This document shows, piece by piece, positions 15,976 to 24,951 of a stretch of DNA of 64,000 nt; position 1 is the first letter of the stretch, and each line of letters starts with the position of its first letter. Made by a program: the position numbers and the translations under genes. Source of the stretch: QYQD01 sp040754095 (lineage in GTDB: Bacteria; Desulfobacterota; QYQD01); the NCBI GenBank assembly GCA_040754095.1, contig JBFMFO010000008.1, forward strand, positions 45,740 to 109,739. Direction: 5' to 3'. Under the pieces are notes generated by a model that saw nothing but the letters and a program-made list of their open reading frames with translations, had not been told where the DNA came from and did not search any database.

Positions 15976-17715
15976 ATGGGCAAAGAGGTAGAGATGGAAG
16001 ACCTGCGAGAGTTGCTTTCTATAAACGAAGAGGGACGTTACTGCTATAGCGAAAAACTACCGGAGGGCGTCATAGGTTCAGGCCAGATAGAAGACACTGT
16101 TATCCCATTTGAAGAGATAGAGATAGGTATCGTGGAAAATGCCAAGGCGGACGTAGATATTAAAAAGGCATTTGTATCCGACCAGGAATCAGACCGTGAT
16201 GACGTAACCGTAGATTCAGAAATCATTACCGAGATATCGGACCCGGTCAAGATATACCTGCGAGAAATGGGTCTGGTCTCATTATTAAGTCGCGATGGGG
16301 AAGTAGAACTGGCCAAAAAAATCGAACAAGGTGAGCGGGAAATCATGGCTGCCATCCTGGAAACACCGCTTGGACTGCAAGAAATTCTTGGCCTGGGAGA
16401 AAAACTAAAAAAGGGGCGGGTTAACCTCCGGGATATAGTAAAGGATCTGGACGAAGAAAATTCAGATGAAACGGAAAATATCCAGCGCGAACAAAAAGTG
16501 ATCAGCCTGATCGAAACCGTTGGACGACTTAATAAAGAAAATAAGAAAATGAAAAATGAGTTGCTGGCTACTACCGAGGGCCCTGATTATAGAAAACGCC
16601 TCAAAAGAAAACTTCTAAAGAATAAACTCGATATTATAAGTCTCCTTAAGGAAATCAAATTAGAACAAAACCAACTCGACAGAATCATTGGCAAGCTCTC
16701 CGGCATGGCTAATCAACTGGCTAAAGCAGAAGAAACGGTCAAGAAATGTAGAAAAGTTCTAAGTATTCCCATCAGCGATATAAAAAGACTATTAGGAAAG
16801 CCCTTAACCCCTGAGAAAAACAGTAACCTGGCCAGGGCCCTTAAAATAAAACCCTCCAATCTTCGAGAAACGATTGCCACCCTAGCCACTTCTCTGAAGA
16901 AAATTCGGCACATCGAATCCGAGGCTAAGATAAGTTCAAGCACCCTGAAAAAACTAGTCTTCCAAATAGAAAAAGGGGGACAAAAAACTCAATATGCCAA
17001 GAATGAATTGATAAGGGCCAACCTGAGACTGGTAGTAAGCATAGCTAAAAAGTACACTAACCGCGGTCTGCAATTTCTCGACTTGATTCAAGAAGGTAAT
17101 ATTGGCCTGATGAAGGCTGTAGAAAAGTTTGAATATCAGCGGGGCTATAAATTCAGCACATACGCCACATGGTGGATACGGCAGGCCATCAACCGGGCTA
17201 TTGCTGACCAGGCGCGGACCATACGCATCCCGGTGCATATGATAGAAACTATTAACAAGCTGATTCGCACTTCCCGATATCTCGTGCAAGAGCTGGGCCG
17301 CGAACCAACTCCGGAGGAAATTGCGGAAAGGATGGACTTCCCCGTGGATAAGGTACGTAAGATACTCAAAATCGCCAAGGAGCCCATATCGCTGGAAACT
17401 CCCATCGGAGATGAAGAAGACAGTCATCTTGGGGACTTCATAGAGGACAAGAAAACTGCTATACCCCTGGAGGCAGTAGTCAACATGGGTCTGGTAGAAC
17501 AAACCAGAAAAGTTCTGTCCACACTCACCCCACGAGAAGAAAGGGTCTTGCGTATGCGTTTTGGGATTGGAGAGCAGACCGACCACACCTTAGAGGAGGT
17601 GGGGCAGGATTTTACTGTAACCCGGGAACGTATCCGTCAGATTGAAGCCAAGGCATTGCGCAAATTACGTCACCCTAGCCGGAGCAAACAATTGGAGGGA
17701 TTTATTGAAAATTAG
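15976..17715 (+). CDS. rpoD: Primary RNA polymerase sigma factor (sigma-70)
   Basis: A 579-residue housekeeping sigma factor. Region 1.2 is seen in SDPVKIYLREMGLVSLLSR (about residues 83-101). A long charged non-conserved segment follows. Region 2 contains NLRLVVSIAKKY and the -10-binding FSTYATWWIRQAINRAI (about 394-410). Region 4.2 ends the protein with TRERIRQIEAKALRKLRHP (about 551-569). I chose the ATG at 15976, with an AAGGAG site 9 bases upstream; an earlier in-frame ATG overlaps dnaG. Confidence 0.97.
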   Translation: MGKEVEMEDLRELLSINEEGRYCYSEKLPEGVIGSGQIEDTVIPFEEIEIGIVENAKADVDIKKAFVSDQESDRDDVTVDSEIITEISDPVKIYLREMGLVSLLSRDGEVELAKKIEQGEREIMAAILETPLGLQEILGLGEKLKKGRVNLRDIVKDLDEENSDETENIQREQKVISLIETVGRLNKENKKMKNELLATTEGPDYRKRLKRKLLKNKLDIISLLKEIKLEQNQLDRIIGKLSGMANQLAKAEETVKKCRKVLSIPISDIKRLLGKPLTPEKNSNLARALKIKPSNLRETIATLATSLKKIRHIESEAKISSSTLKKLVFQIEKGGQKTQYAKNELIRANLRLVVSIAKKYTNRGLQFLDLIQEGNIGLMKAVEKFEYQRGYKFSTYATWWIRQAINRAIADQARTIRIPVHMIETINKLIRTSRYLVQELGREPTPEEIAERMDFPVDKVRKILKIAKEPISLETPIGDEEDSHLGDFIEDKKTAIPLEAVVNMGLVEQTRKVLSTLTPREERVLRMRFGIGEQTDHTLEEVGQDFTVTRERIRQIEAKALRKLRHPSRSKQLEGFIEN

Positions 17716-17769
17716 ACCATTTTTTCTTGACAAGGGGTGATTAACCTTTTAATTAGAAAACACTTTGGG

Positions 17770-17842
17770 GGGCCCATAGCTCAGATGGAAGAGCCACCGG
17801 CTCATAACCGGTAGGTCCCTGGTTCGAACCCAGGTGGGCCCA
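17770..17842 (+). tRNA. tRNA with CAT anticodon (Ile2 or elongator Met)
   Basis: A complete 73-base cloverleaf. The acceptor stem is GGGCCCA/TGGGCCC, the D stem GCTC/GAGC, the anticodon stem ACCGG/CCGGT with loop CTCATAA (anticodon at 17803-17805), and the T stem CCTGG/CCAGG with TTCGAAC. CCA is not encoded. The anticodon stem lacks the three G-C pairs of initiator tRNA. A CAT anticodon may be read as Met, or as Ile after lysidine modification by TilS; I cannot separate these by eye. Confidence 0.93.
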
Positions 17843-17924
17843 TTATCTTGTTTCATGCTAAAAAATCCCTATGTAACACCTAAAAAGATATCTTTATGTC
17901 CGTATGAACCTTAAAAAGGTTCAT

Positions 17925-17960
17925 AAAAAGGGTGCATCATCGGCAGGATGCACCCTTTTT
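17925..17960 (+). terminator. Rho-independent terminator after rpoD-tRNA
   Basis: A perfect 14-bp stem, AAAAAGGGTGCATC (17925-17938) and GATGCACCCTTTTT (17947-17960), encloses an 8-base loop and is followed by ATTG. A smaller perfect hairpin (ATGAACC/GGTTCAT) lies just upstream at 17904-17924. It closes the rpsU-dnaG-rpoD-tRNA unit. Confidence 0.88.
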
Positions 17961-18066
17961 ATTGATGAACTCGTAAAATGGACGGCACAGTAAAAAGCTC
18001 TCCGCCGGAGGCGGACAACGCAGCAAATGGACTTTTTACGAAGCTGTCTTTATTGAAACGTTGCCT

Positions 18067-18891
18067 ATGGCCTTAATACAAGACATAATAAATATCATTG
18101 AGGAAATTGCCCCCTCCGCCTGGGCTGAAAAGTGGGACAATGCCGGCCTGCAGATAGGGGCATTGAGACAGCCGGTCAGCGCAGTCTTTGTGACGGTTGA
18201 TCCGACCGCTTCGGTCCTGGAACGGGCCATCAAGGCCAATGCCCAGCTCATAATAACCCACCATCCTCTTTTCTTTCACCCGCTCCGTCAGCTATCTCTT
18301 GAAACTTTAACCGGTAAGATAATAACCCGGGCTATACGTAAAAATATCTCTATATATTCCGCTCACACCAACTTGGACATGGCCCCGGGCGGGGTCAGCA
18401 CTGCCCTGATAGAAAGGTTGGCCTTAAAAGATATAAATATCCTTAAGGAAGAGGGAACGCCGCCCCCGCCCTATAACAAACTCGTCCCTCTAGGTTACGG
18501 CTGCATCGGCACATTTAAGACACCCATAACCTTCAAGCAATTTATTGCTAAAATAAAGACCGACTTACAGTTATCATATCTACAGATGGCCGGTAAGGCC
18601 CCGGCCAGGGTAAGCAAGGTAGCCGTATGCGGCGGAAGTGGTTCTCAATTTATAGAAGAGGCCTACAAATCAGGTGCAGACCTGTACATAACCGCCGAAC
18701 TAAAACATAGTCACGCCCGTATGGCGGAAGAACTCAAGTTTTGTGCCCTGGACATTGGCCATTTCCATTCTGAAAAGTTTGGTATGATGGCCCTGGCCCG
18801 ATTAATGCGTAACCGGCTGGAAAAACAGGGTCTAAAGGTTGACATAATAGAAAATCCAGCAGAAAAAAGTCCTTTACAGTTAATAAAATGA
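18067..18891 (+). CDS. Nif3-like dinuclear metal centre protein (DUF34)
   Basis: A 274-residue protein of the Nif3/YbgI family, which forms toroidal hexamers with two metals per subunit. Recognised roles are few; some members are described as GTP cyclohydrolase type 1-like. Motifs seen are WAEKWDNAGLQIG (about residues 18-30), the metal-binding IITHHPLFF (about 66-74), YSAHTNLDMAPGG (about 98-110), and in the C-terminal half VCGGSGSQFIEEA and LDIGHFHSEKFG. The frame could start at a TTG two codons earlier. The next gene begins with no gap. Confidence 0.9.
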   Translation: MALIQDIINIIEEIAPSAWAEKWDNAGLQIGALRQPVSAVFVTVDPTASVLERAIKANAQLIITHHPLFFHPLRQLSLETLTGKIITRAIRKNISIYSAHTNLDMAPGGVSTALIERLALKDINILKEEGTPPPPYNKLVPLGYGCIGTFKTPITFKQFIAKIKTDLQLSYLQMAGKAPARVSKVAVCGGSGSQFIEEAYKSGADLYITAELKHSHARMAEELKFCALDIGHFHSEKFGMMALARLMRNRLEKQGLKVDIIENPAEKSPLQLIK

Positions 18892-18906
18892 TTGGAGGAA
18901 ACCACA

Positions 18907-19635
18907 TTGCAACAAGAGGTAAAATTGCTCATCAAGCTCCAGGCCGTTGATCTGGAAGTAAAACACATTCAGGACAAAAAGGAGGAAGGCCCAAAAGGGT
19001 TGCGCCATATCGAAAAAAAGGCAGAAGAACAAGAAGAAGAGCTAAAGGCTGTCCTGGGAAAACAAGAGGAATTAAAACAAAAGAAAAAAGGAAAGGAAAC
19101 AGAGTTAGAAGACGAAATAGCTCATCTCAAAAAATGCCAGGGCAAGTTAATGGCAGTGAAGACAAACAGGGAATACCAGGCCCTCTTAAAAGAAATAGAG
19201 GAAATTAAAAAGGCGAATCGCAAACGGGAAGATGAAATCGTAGCCGTCATGGAAGATATAGAGCGGCTGGAAAAGGAAATCAAAGAAAAACAAGAGGAGC
19301 TAAGCAAAATTAGGGAAGAGACAACCATTGAAAAAGAAAAATTGGATTCGCTTTTTCATAAATATGACAAAGAATTGGCTAAATTTGAAGGAAATAGGAA
19401 AACAATGGTCAAAGACATACCGGAGGATCTCCTTAAACGCTATGATTTTTTGAGAAGCAAGAGAAACGGCCTGGCCGTAGTGGGTGTCCTGAATGCCGTG
19501 TGCCTGGGATGTCACATGAATATCCCGCCACAATTGTATAATGAGCTGCTTAAGGAAAAAAAGATGATATACTGCCCAAGCTGCCAACGCATAATTTACT
19601 ACCAGGATGTCCCGAAGGCGGCAAATGAAAAATAA
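18907..19635 (+). CDS. C4-type zinc ribbon coiled-coil protein (DUF164/CdsZ-like)
   Basis: A 242-residue protein: about 180 residues of charged coiled coil, then a C-terminal zinc ribbon with CLGCHMNIP (about residues 197-205) and CPSCQRIIYY (about 222-231). Homologues sit next to nif3 and rnpB in many Deltaproteobacteria and Actinobacteria, and some are studied as regulators. The start is TTG at 18907 with a GGAGG site 8 bases upstream. The frame is also open from a TTG at 18892 that abuts the nif3 stop. Confidence 0.85.
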   Translation: MQQEVKLLIKLQAVDLEVKHIQDKKEEGPKGLRHIEKKAEEQEEELKAVLGKQEELKQKKKGKETELEDEIAHLKKCQGKLMAVKTNREYQALLKEIEEIKKANRKREDEIVAVMEDIERLEKEIKEKQEELSKIREETTIEKEKLDSLFHKYDKELAKFEGNRKTMVKDIPEDLLKRYDFLRSKRNGLAVVGVLNAVCLGCHMNIPPQLYNELLKEKKMIYCPSCQRIIYYQDVPKAANEK

Positions 19636-19717
19636 TAGTTTCTTTTCTCTTGCCCTAACCTGGATCCGCCGAAGACGGAGAATTAACGGCCTAACACACA
19701 TCCGGCAATGGATCTTA

Positions 19718-19746
19718 TTGAATAAATTGCTTAACTGTGCTATTTT
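19718..19746 (+). promoter_or_regulatory. Likely rnpB promoter
   Basis: TTGAAT (19718-19723), 17-base spacer, TATTTT (19741-19746). The -10 box ends 11 bases before the base of RNase P helix P1, where transcription of a stable RNA would be expected to begin. Each box matches the consensus at four positions. Confidence 0.5.
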
Positions 19747-19757
19747 TACAGTGACAT

Positions 19758-20133
19758 AGTTAGAGTAGGCAGGGTGGTCGCTCGTCCCTTCCTGCAAAGC
19801 GAGGGGATAAGAGGAAAGTCCGAGCTCCAGAGGGCAAGGTGGTCCGTAACGCGGACTGGGGGTGACCCCAAGGAAAGTGCCACAGAAAATATACCGTCCG
19901 CCTCCGGCGTGATAAGGGTGAAAAGGCGAGGTAAGAGCTCACCGTCCCGGTGGTGACACCGGGAGCCAGGCAAACCCCACCTGGAGCAAAACCAAATAGG
20001 GGAACGTTTGAGGGCGGCCCGTCCGAGGTTCCCGGGTTGGTTGCTAGAGGCGTCAAGCAATTGACGTCGTAGAGGAATGACCATCGTCCGCCTCCGGTGG
20101 ATAACAGAACTCGGCTTACAGCCTACTCTAACT
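19758..20133 (+). ncRNA. rnpB: RNase P RNA, bacterial class A
   Basis: The catalytic RNA of RNase P, which cuts 5' leaders from tRNA precursors. The ends pair perfectly over 13 bases to form helix P1 (AGTTAGAGTAGGC with GCCTACTCTAACT). Universal core elements are in order: GAGGAAAGTCCGAGCTCC near 19810, the GTAAGAGCTCACC box near 19931, AGAGGAATGACCATC near 20071, and ACAGAACTCGGCTTACA near 20105. The length of about 376 is typical. Placement next to a DUF164 gene is also common. Open frames crossing it on either strand are not genes. Confidence 0.96.
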
Positions 20134-20256
20134 TGTTTTTCCATAAATATACCTTAGCTTTCTGAAAATATGCCTAAGCAAGGCGCCATAAGAGCCAAAA
20201 TCCCCCTCAATCTCCTCTCCCAGAGGGGAAAGTGTATCTCCTCCTCTCTTTGAAAA

Positions 20257-20958
20257 ATGAGCGCCATAGCTATAATAACTGCAGCAGGCAAAGGGGTGCG
20301 GATTGGCGCGACCGTCGCCAAGCAATTTTTGCCTGTCCTTGGGAAACCTCTTCTCTGGCATACAATCAAGGTCTTTGAAAATTCTCCGGGTATTGATAAT
20401 ATCATCTTGGTGCTCCCTCCTGATATGGTTAAAATCGGCCGGGGACTATTCCAGGCTAAGGGTGAATTTAAAAAACTATGGAAAGTGGTATCCGGTGGAG
20501 AAACCAGACAGCAGTCTGTAAGTAACGGGCTACAGGCTATACCTGAAAAATACAAAATAGTCGTTGTGCATGACGGGGTGCGTCCGCTGGTCGATGAGGA
20601 TACTATAAAAAAAGTCATAGAGTTGGCCGGAGAAAAAGGGGCAGCCATCGCCGCCATACCGGCGAACGATACGTTAAAGCAGGTTTCGGCCGATGGGTGT
20701 ATTGTAAGAACGGTAGAAAGAAGTCTTATATGGCAGGCGCAAACGCCGCAGGCCTTCCGTGTTGAACTCTTAAGAAGGGCATTTACAGAGGCCCAAAAAG
20801 ACAAGTTCTATGGTACGGATGAGGCCTCGCTCGTGGAAAGGCTGGAAGTGCCGGTCTATATAATCAAGGGAGCTTTCACCAATATAAAGGTAACCACGCC
20901 TGCTGATCTAACGTTAGCGGAGATCTTGCTCAGAGACAGATATGGAAACAGCACATAG
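20257..20958 (+). CDS. ispD: 2-C-methyl-D-erythritol 4-phosphate cytidylyltransferase
   Basis: A 233-residue enzyme of the MEP isoprenoid pathway that couples methylerythritol phosphate to CTP. The N-terminal nucleotide-binding motif is ITAAGKGVRIGATVAKQFLP (about residues 7-26). VVHDGVRPLVDEDTI (about 106-120) carries the metal-binding Asp, and TPQAFRVELLRRAF (about 165-178) and FTNIKVTTPADL (about 208-219) are typical. It overlaps ispF by 17 bp. Confidence 0.95.
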   Translation: MSAIAIITAAGKGVRIGATVAKQFLPVLGKPLLWHTIKVFENSPGIDNIILVLPPDMVKIGRGLFQAKGEFKKLWKVVSGGETRQQSVSNGLQAIPEKYKIVVVHDGVRPLVDEDTIKKVIELAGEKGAAIAAIPANDTLKQVSADGCIVRTVERSLIWQAQTPQAFRVELLRRAFTEAQKDKFYGTDEASLVERLEVPVYIIKGAFTNIKVTTPADLTLAEILLRDRYGNST

Positions 20959-21439
20959 GGTAGGTTTTGGCTATGACGTACACCGCTTAGTAGAGGGCCG
21001 AAAACTCGTGATCGGTGGTGTGAAAATACCTTTTGAAAAGGGGCTGTTGGGCCACTCTGACGCTGATGTCCTTATCCATGCCCTGTGTGATGCCTTACTG
21101 GGCGCCGCCTGCGAAGGTGATATCGGACGTCATTTCCCGGACGATGAACTGCGTTATAAAGATAGCTCCAGTATGTACTTATTAAAAGAAGTTATGCATA
21201 TCATCAACCGTAAGCGACTTTGTGTGCTCAACGCAGACTTGACCCTCGTGGCAGAAAGGCCGAGGATTCAAAAATTTGTCCCGCAAATGGTACAGAATAT
21301 CAGCTCAGCCTTAAAAATATCCCCTCTTTGTGTAAACATAAAGGCCACCACTACTGAAGGCCTAGGGTTTACAGGAAAAGAAGAGGGCATGTCGGCCTTT
21401 GCCGTGGTGCTACTCAAAGAAGACCCCCTGAAAGACTGA
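20942..21439 (+). CDS. ispF: 2-C-methyl-D-erythritol 2,4-cyclodiphosphate synthase
   Basis: A 165-residue trimeric enzyme that cyclises the IspD/IspE product. It has the zinc-binding GFGYDVHRL (Asp and His, about residues 8-16) and GHSDADVLIHALCDALLGA (about 38-56) with the third His. Near the end KATTTEGLGFTGKEEGM is the conserved substrate loop. The ispDF overlap implies coupled translation. ispE is not in the window. Confidence 0.96.
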   Translation: METAHRVGFGYDVHRLVEGRKLVIGGVKIPFEKGLLGHSDADVLIHALCDALLGAACEGDIGRHFPDDELRYKDSSSMYLLKEVMHIINRKRLCVLNADLTLVAERPRIQKFVPQMVQNISSALKISPLCVNIKATTTEGLGFTGKEEGMSAFAVVLLKEDPLKD

Positions 21440-21453
21440 AGAAGAGAGATACT

Positions 21454-22956
21454 ATGACGCTTAGACTGTACAACTCCTTTAGCGGCCAGAAGGAAGACTT
21501 TAAACCCTTGGTCGATAACCGGATCGGCATATACGTCTGCGGTATTACGGCCTATGATGATTGCCATTTGGGCCATGCCCGTGCGGCCGTAGTTTTTGAT
21601 GTCATCATTCGCTACTTGCGCCACCGTGGATTTAAGGTGACCCACGTACAAAACATTACCGATATAGACGACAAGATCATCAACCGGGCCAGAGAAAAGG
21701 GAGTCTCCTGCGAAGAGCTTTCCGAATACTATACCGGGAGATTCCACCGGGATATGGAGGCCTTGGGCGTGGCCCGGCCGGACGTGGAGCCAAAGGCCAC
21801 CGGGCATATCCAGGATATCATCCGTTTGATTGAGACCCTGGTAAGCAAGGGGTATGCGTATGCGGCTGAAGGTAATGTCTTCTTCTCTGTGGAAAAGTTC
21901 CCTGGTTATGGACGGCTTTCCCATCGCAGTCTGGAAGAGATGCAGGCCGGCGCCAGAGTAGAAATCGACCCTCGAAAACGCCATCCCATGGATTTTGCCC
22001 TCTGGAAGGCCGGCAAGCCGGGCGAACCCGCCTGGGAAAGCCCTTGGGGGCCAGGCCGGCCCGGATGGCACATCGAATGCTCGGCCATGAGTATCCGCTA
22101 CCTAGGGGAGACCTTCGATATCCATGGAGGGGGACAGGATCTCATCTTTCCTCATCATGAAAATGAGGTAGCCCAGTCCGTGGCCGCCACTGGAAAACCA
22201 TTTGTACGCTATTTTGTGCACAACGGATTTGTGACCATAAATGGTGAAAAAATGTCCAAATCCCTTGGCAACTTCTTAACTATAAAGGATATCCTGTCCG
22301 GTTACCATCCTGAGGCCCTGCGCCTGTTTTTACTCTCCAAACATTACCGCAGCCCCCTGGACTACTCAGAAGACTTGATCCGGGAGAAGCAGGTCAGTCT
22401 GGATCGAATATACGCTACATTAGGTGAGGCCCTGGGAAACACCATATCCTCTGCAATTCCGCCGGCTATACGCCCCCGCGCATCTGCAACAGGAGTCTCG
22501 CTGCCGCCTGAAGCAGAAGCCGCCTGTGCCCGGATCAAAGATATTAAAAAACTATTTTACCAGGCCATGGACGATGACTTTAACACGGCCCAGGCCATGG
22601 GCCATATCTTTGATGCGGTAAAAGGAATAAACACCCTTTTACAGATCAGCAAAAAGGGGCCGGACCAGACCTGCCGGGCTGCTATTGGGTTTGGTGTCTC
22701 TGCCATCAGGGAAGTGGGCAAGGTACTGGGGGTCTTAACTGCTGATCCCGGGGTCTATCTGGAAAACCGCCGGACAGAAAAATTAAAAAAAATCCCCCTT
22801 ACCGAAAAAGAGATCAGCGATCTCATACGCTGGAGGGAAGAGGCCCGTGAGAAGAAAGACTGGGCTGCTGCCGATGCTATCCGCAAAAAGCTGGCCGGAG
22901 CCAATATAATTCTCAAAGACAGCCCACAGGGAACAACCTGGGAGATAAAGGAGTAA
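21454..22956 (+). CDS. cysS: Cysteinyl-tRNA synthetase
   Basis: A 500-residue class I synthetase that charges tRNA-Cys. It has the HIGH-type motif CHLGHAR (about residues 36-42), the zinc ligands in YVCGIT and WHIECSAMS, FDIHGGGQDLIFPHHENE (about 222-239), and the KMSKS loop EKMSKSLGNF (about 265-274). The length is usual. It ends TAA immediately followed by the GTG start of uvrB. Confidence 0.97.
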   Translation: MTLRLYNSFSGQKEDFKPLVDNRIGIYVCGITAYDDCHLGHARAAVVFDVIIRYLRHRGFKVTHVQNITDIDDKIINRAREKGVSCEELSEYYTGRFHRDMEALGVARPDVEPKATGHIQDIIRLIETLVSKGYAYAAEGNVFFSVEKFPGYGRLSHRSLEEMQAGARVEIDPRKRHPMDFALWKAGKPGEPAWESPWGPGRPGWHIECSAMSIRYLGETFDIHGGGQDLIFPHHENEVAQSVAATGKPFVRYFVHNGFVTINGEKMSKSLGNFLTIKDILSGYHPEALRLFLLSKHYRSPLDYSEDLIREKQVSLDRIYATLGEALGNTISSAIPPAIRPRASATGVSLPPEAEAACARIKDIKKLFYQAMDDDFNTAQAMGHIFDAVKGINTLLQISKKGPDQTCRAAIGFGVSAIREVGKVLGVLTADPGVYLENRRTEKLKKIPLTEKEISDLIRWREEAREKKDWAAADAIRKKLAGANIILKDSPQGTTWEIKE

Positions 22957-24951
22957 GTGCCTCTATTTAATCTGGTTTCAGACTTCAAACCGCTTGGCGA
23001 CCAGCCTAAGGCCATTGAGGCCCTCACCCGTTCCTTGCAGAAAGGCCACAAGCATCAGGTACTCCTCGGTGTCACCGGTTCCGGCAAGACCTTTACTATG
23101 GCCCACGTCATTGCCCGGACAGAGCGTCCCGCCCTGGTTATAGCCCCCAATAAGACCCTGGCCGCCCAACTCTTCAATGAATTCAAACAGCTTTTTCCCG
23201 AAAACGCCGTGGAATACTTCATCAGCTATTATGACTATTATCAGCCGGAGGCCTATATACCGCAGACCGATACCTATATCGCCAAAGACGCCTCTATAAA
23301 CGATGCCATAGACCGCCTGCGCCATTCCGCAACCAGTTCCCTCCTGCAAAGGCGGGATGTAATCATCGTGGCTAGTGTATCCTGTATATATGGCCTTGGT
23401 TCTCCCGAGGAATATCGCAGCATGCACCTGGCCCTCGTTGAAGGGCAGGAACTTGGCCGGGAAGAGCTCCTGCGGGCCCTGGTCGATATGCTTTATGAGC
23501 GTAATGACATGGATTTTCATCGGGGGACTTTTCGTGTACGCGGCGACATCGTGGAGATATTCCCTTCCTGTGAAGAGGACCGTGCCATCCGCGTCGAATA
23601 CTTTGGCGACGCCATCGAGGCCATTAAGGAAATAGACCCGTTACGTGGGGTAGTCAGAAGGATTATGAAAGAGGCGCTCATATACCCCGGCAGCCACTAC
23701 GTGACCACACGTCCACGCTTGCTGGAGGCCATCGAGAGTATAAGGGCCGAGTTAACGGAAAGAATCGTTTTTCTCAGAGATCGGGAACGCCTAGTAGAGG
23801 CTCAACGCATCGAGGAACGCACCAATTTTGACCTGGAGATGCTGCATGAGCTTGGTTACTGCCACGGCATAGAAAATTATTCACGCCACCTGACCGGCCG
23901 AAGACCCGGAGAACCTCCGCCCACCCTCCTGTCTTATTTTCCGGAAGATTTTCTCCTCTTTATCGATGAAAGTCACATCACCATCCCTCAGCTTCAGGCC
24001 ATGTACCGGGGAGACCGGTCCCGCAAAGAAACCCTGGTGGGGTACGGCTTTCGTTTGCCCTCGGCCCTGGATAATCGACCCCTGAACTTCGCCGAGTTTG
24101 AACAACACGTAAGGCAGGTAATTTACGTCTCCGCCACACCCGGCCCCTACGAACTTAAAAAGGCGGGCGGCTATATAATCGAACAGGTCATCCGGCCTAC
24201 CGGTCTGGTTGATCCCAGGGTTACTGTGAAACCGGCAGTAAGCCAGGTCGATGATCTCCTGGAAGAAATAAGAAAACGCCTTAAGCGAAAAGAACGGGTC
24301 CTCGTAACCACACTTACCAAGCGTATGGCCGAAGACCTGACCGAATACTATGCAGAGCTGGGGCTCAGGGTAAAGTATCTTCATTCCGATATTGCCACCC
24401 TGGAGAGGACAAAAATTATACGGGACCTGCGCCTCGGAGTCTTTGATGTACTCACCGGTATCAACCTCCTCAGGGAGGGTCTGGATATACCGGAAGTCTC
24501 GCTGGTAGCCATCCTGGACGCAGACAAGGAAGGTTTTTTACGTTCGGAGCGTTCCCTCATCCAGACCTGTGGCCGGGCCGCCCGGAACGTGCACGGCGAG
24601 GTTATTCTCTACGCCGATCATATGACCACGGCTATTAAGCGGGCGGTAGAAGAAACCGAACGCAGGCGGAAACTGCAGGCCGGGTATAATCGCCGGCATC
24701 ATATCACCCCGACCACCGTCAAAAAATCCATAAGGGATGTCCTTACCTCGGTTTATGAGGCTGATTACTATACGGTGCCCGTGGCCGCAGAAGAAGCAGA
24801 GGAGTTTTTAACTGTTGAAGACATCGCCCGGCGCATAGAATCCCTGGAGGAAAAGATGAAGCGCGCCGCCAGGGACCTGGAATTTGAGCGGGCCGCGGAA
24901 TTGCGTGACCGCATACGCGCCCTCAGACAGCAGGAGTTGGCATGGCGTTAA
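22957..24951 (+). CDS. uvrB: Excinuclease ABC subunit B
   Basis: A 664-residue DNA damage-binding helicase-like subunit of nucleotide excision repair. It has Walker A GVTGSGKTFTMAH (about residues 39-51), the damage-verifying beta-hairpin in YYDYYQPEAYIPQTDTYI (about 92-109), the DEAD-type box FIDESH (about 336-341), late helicase motifs (INLLREGLDIPE, QTCGRAARN), and a C-terminal UVR domain that contacts UvrC (EFERAAELRDRI). The start is GTG with a GGAG site overlapping the end of cysS. It overlaps uvrC by 10 bp. Confidence 0.97.
   Translation: MPLFNLVSDFKPLGDQPKAIEALTRSLQKGHKHQVLLGVTGSGKTFTMAHVIARTERPALVIAPNKTLAAQLFNEFKQLFPENAVEYFISYYDYYQPEAYIPQTDTYIAKDASINDAIDRLRHSATSSLLQRRDVIIVASVSCIYGLGSPEEYRSMHLALVEGQELGREELLRALVDMLYERNDMDFHRGTFRVRGDIVEIFPSCEEDRAIRVEYFGDAIEAIKEIDPLRGVVRRIMKEALIYPGSHYVTTRPRLLEAIESIRAELTERIVFLRDRERLVEAQRIEERTNFDLEMLHELGYCHGIENYSRHLTGRRPGEPPPTLLSYFPEDFLLFIDESHITIPQLQAMYRGDRSRKETLVGYGFRLPSALDNRPLNFAEFEQHVRQVIYVSATPGPYELKKAGGYIIEQVIRPTGLVDPRVTVKPAVSQVDDLLEEIRKRLKRKERVLVTTLTKRMAEDLTEYYAELGLRVKYLHSDIATLERTKIIRDLRLGVFDVLTGINLLREGLDIPEVSLVAILDADKEGFLRSERSLIQTCGRAARNVHGEVILYADHMTTAIKRAVEETERRRKLQAGYNRRHHITPTTVKKSIRDVLTSVYEADYYTVPVAAEEAEEFLTVEDIARRIESLEEKMKRAARDLEFERAAELRDRIRALRQQELAWR

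Noticed and set aside
16954..17586. 210-codon minus-strand frame
   Set aside because: Mirror frame of conserved rpoD regions 2 to 4.
19746..20144. Minus-strand frames of 98-132 codons
   Set aside because: They lie across the RNase P RNA gene, which explains the sequence fully.
21268..22071. 267-codon minus-strand frame
   Set aside because: Shadow of ispF/cysS; no family features.
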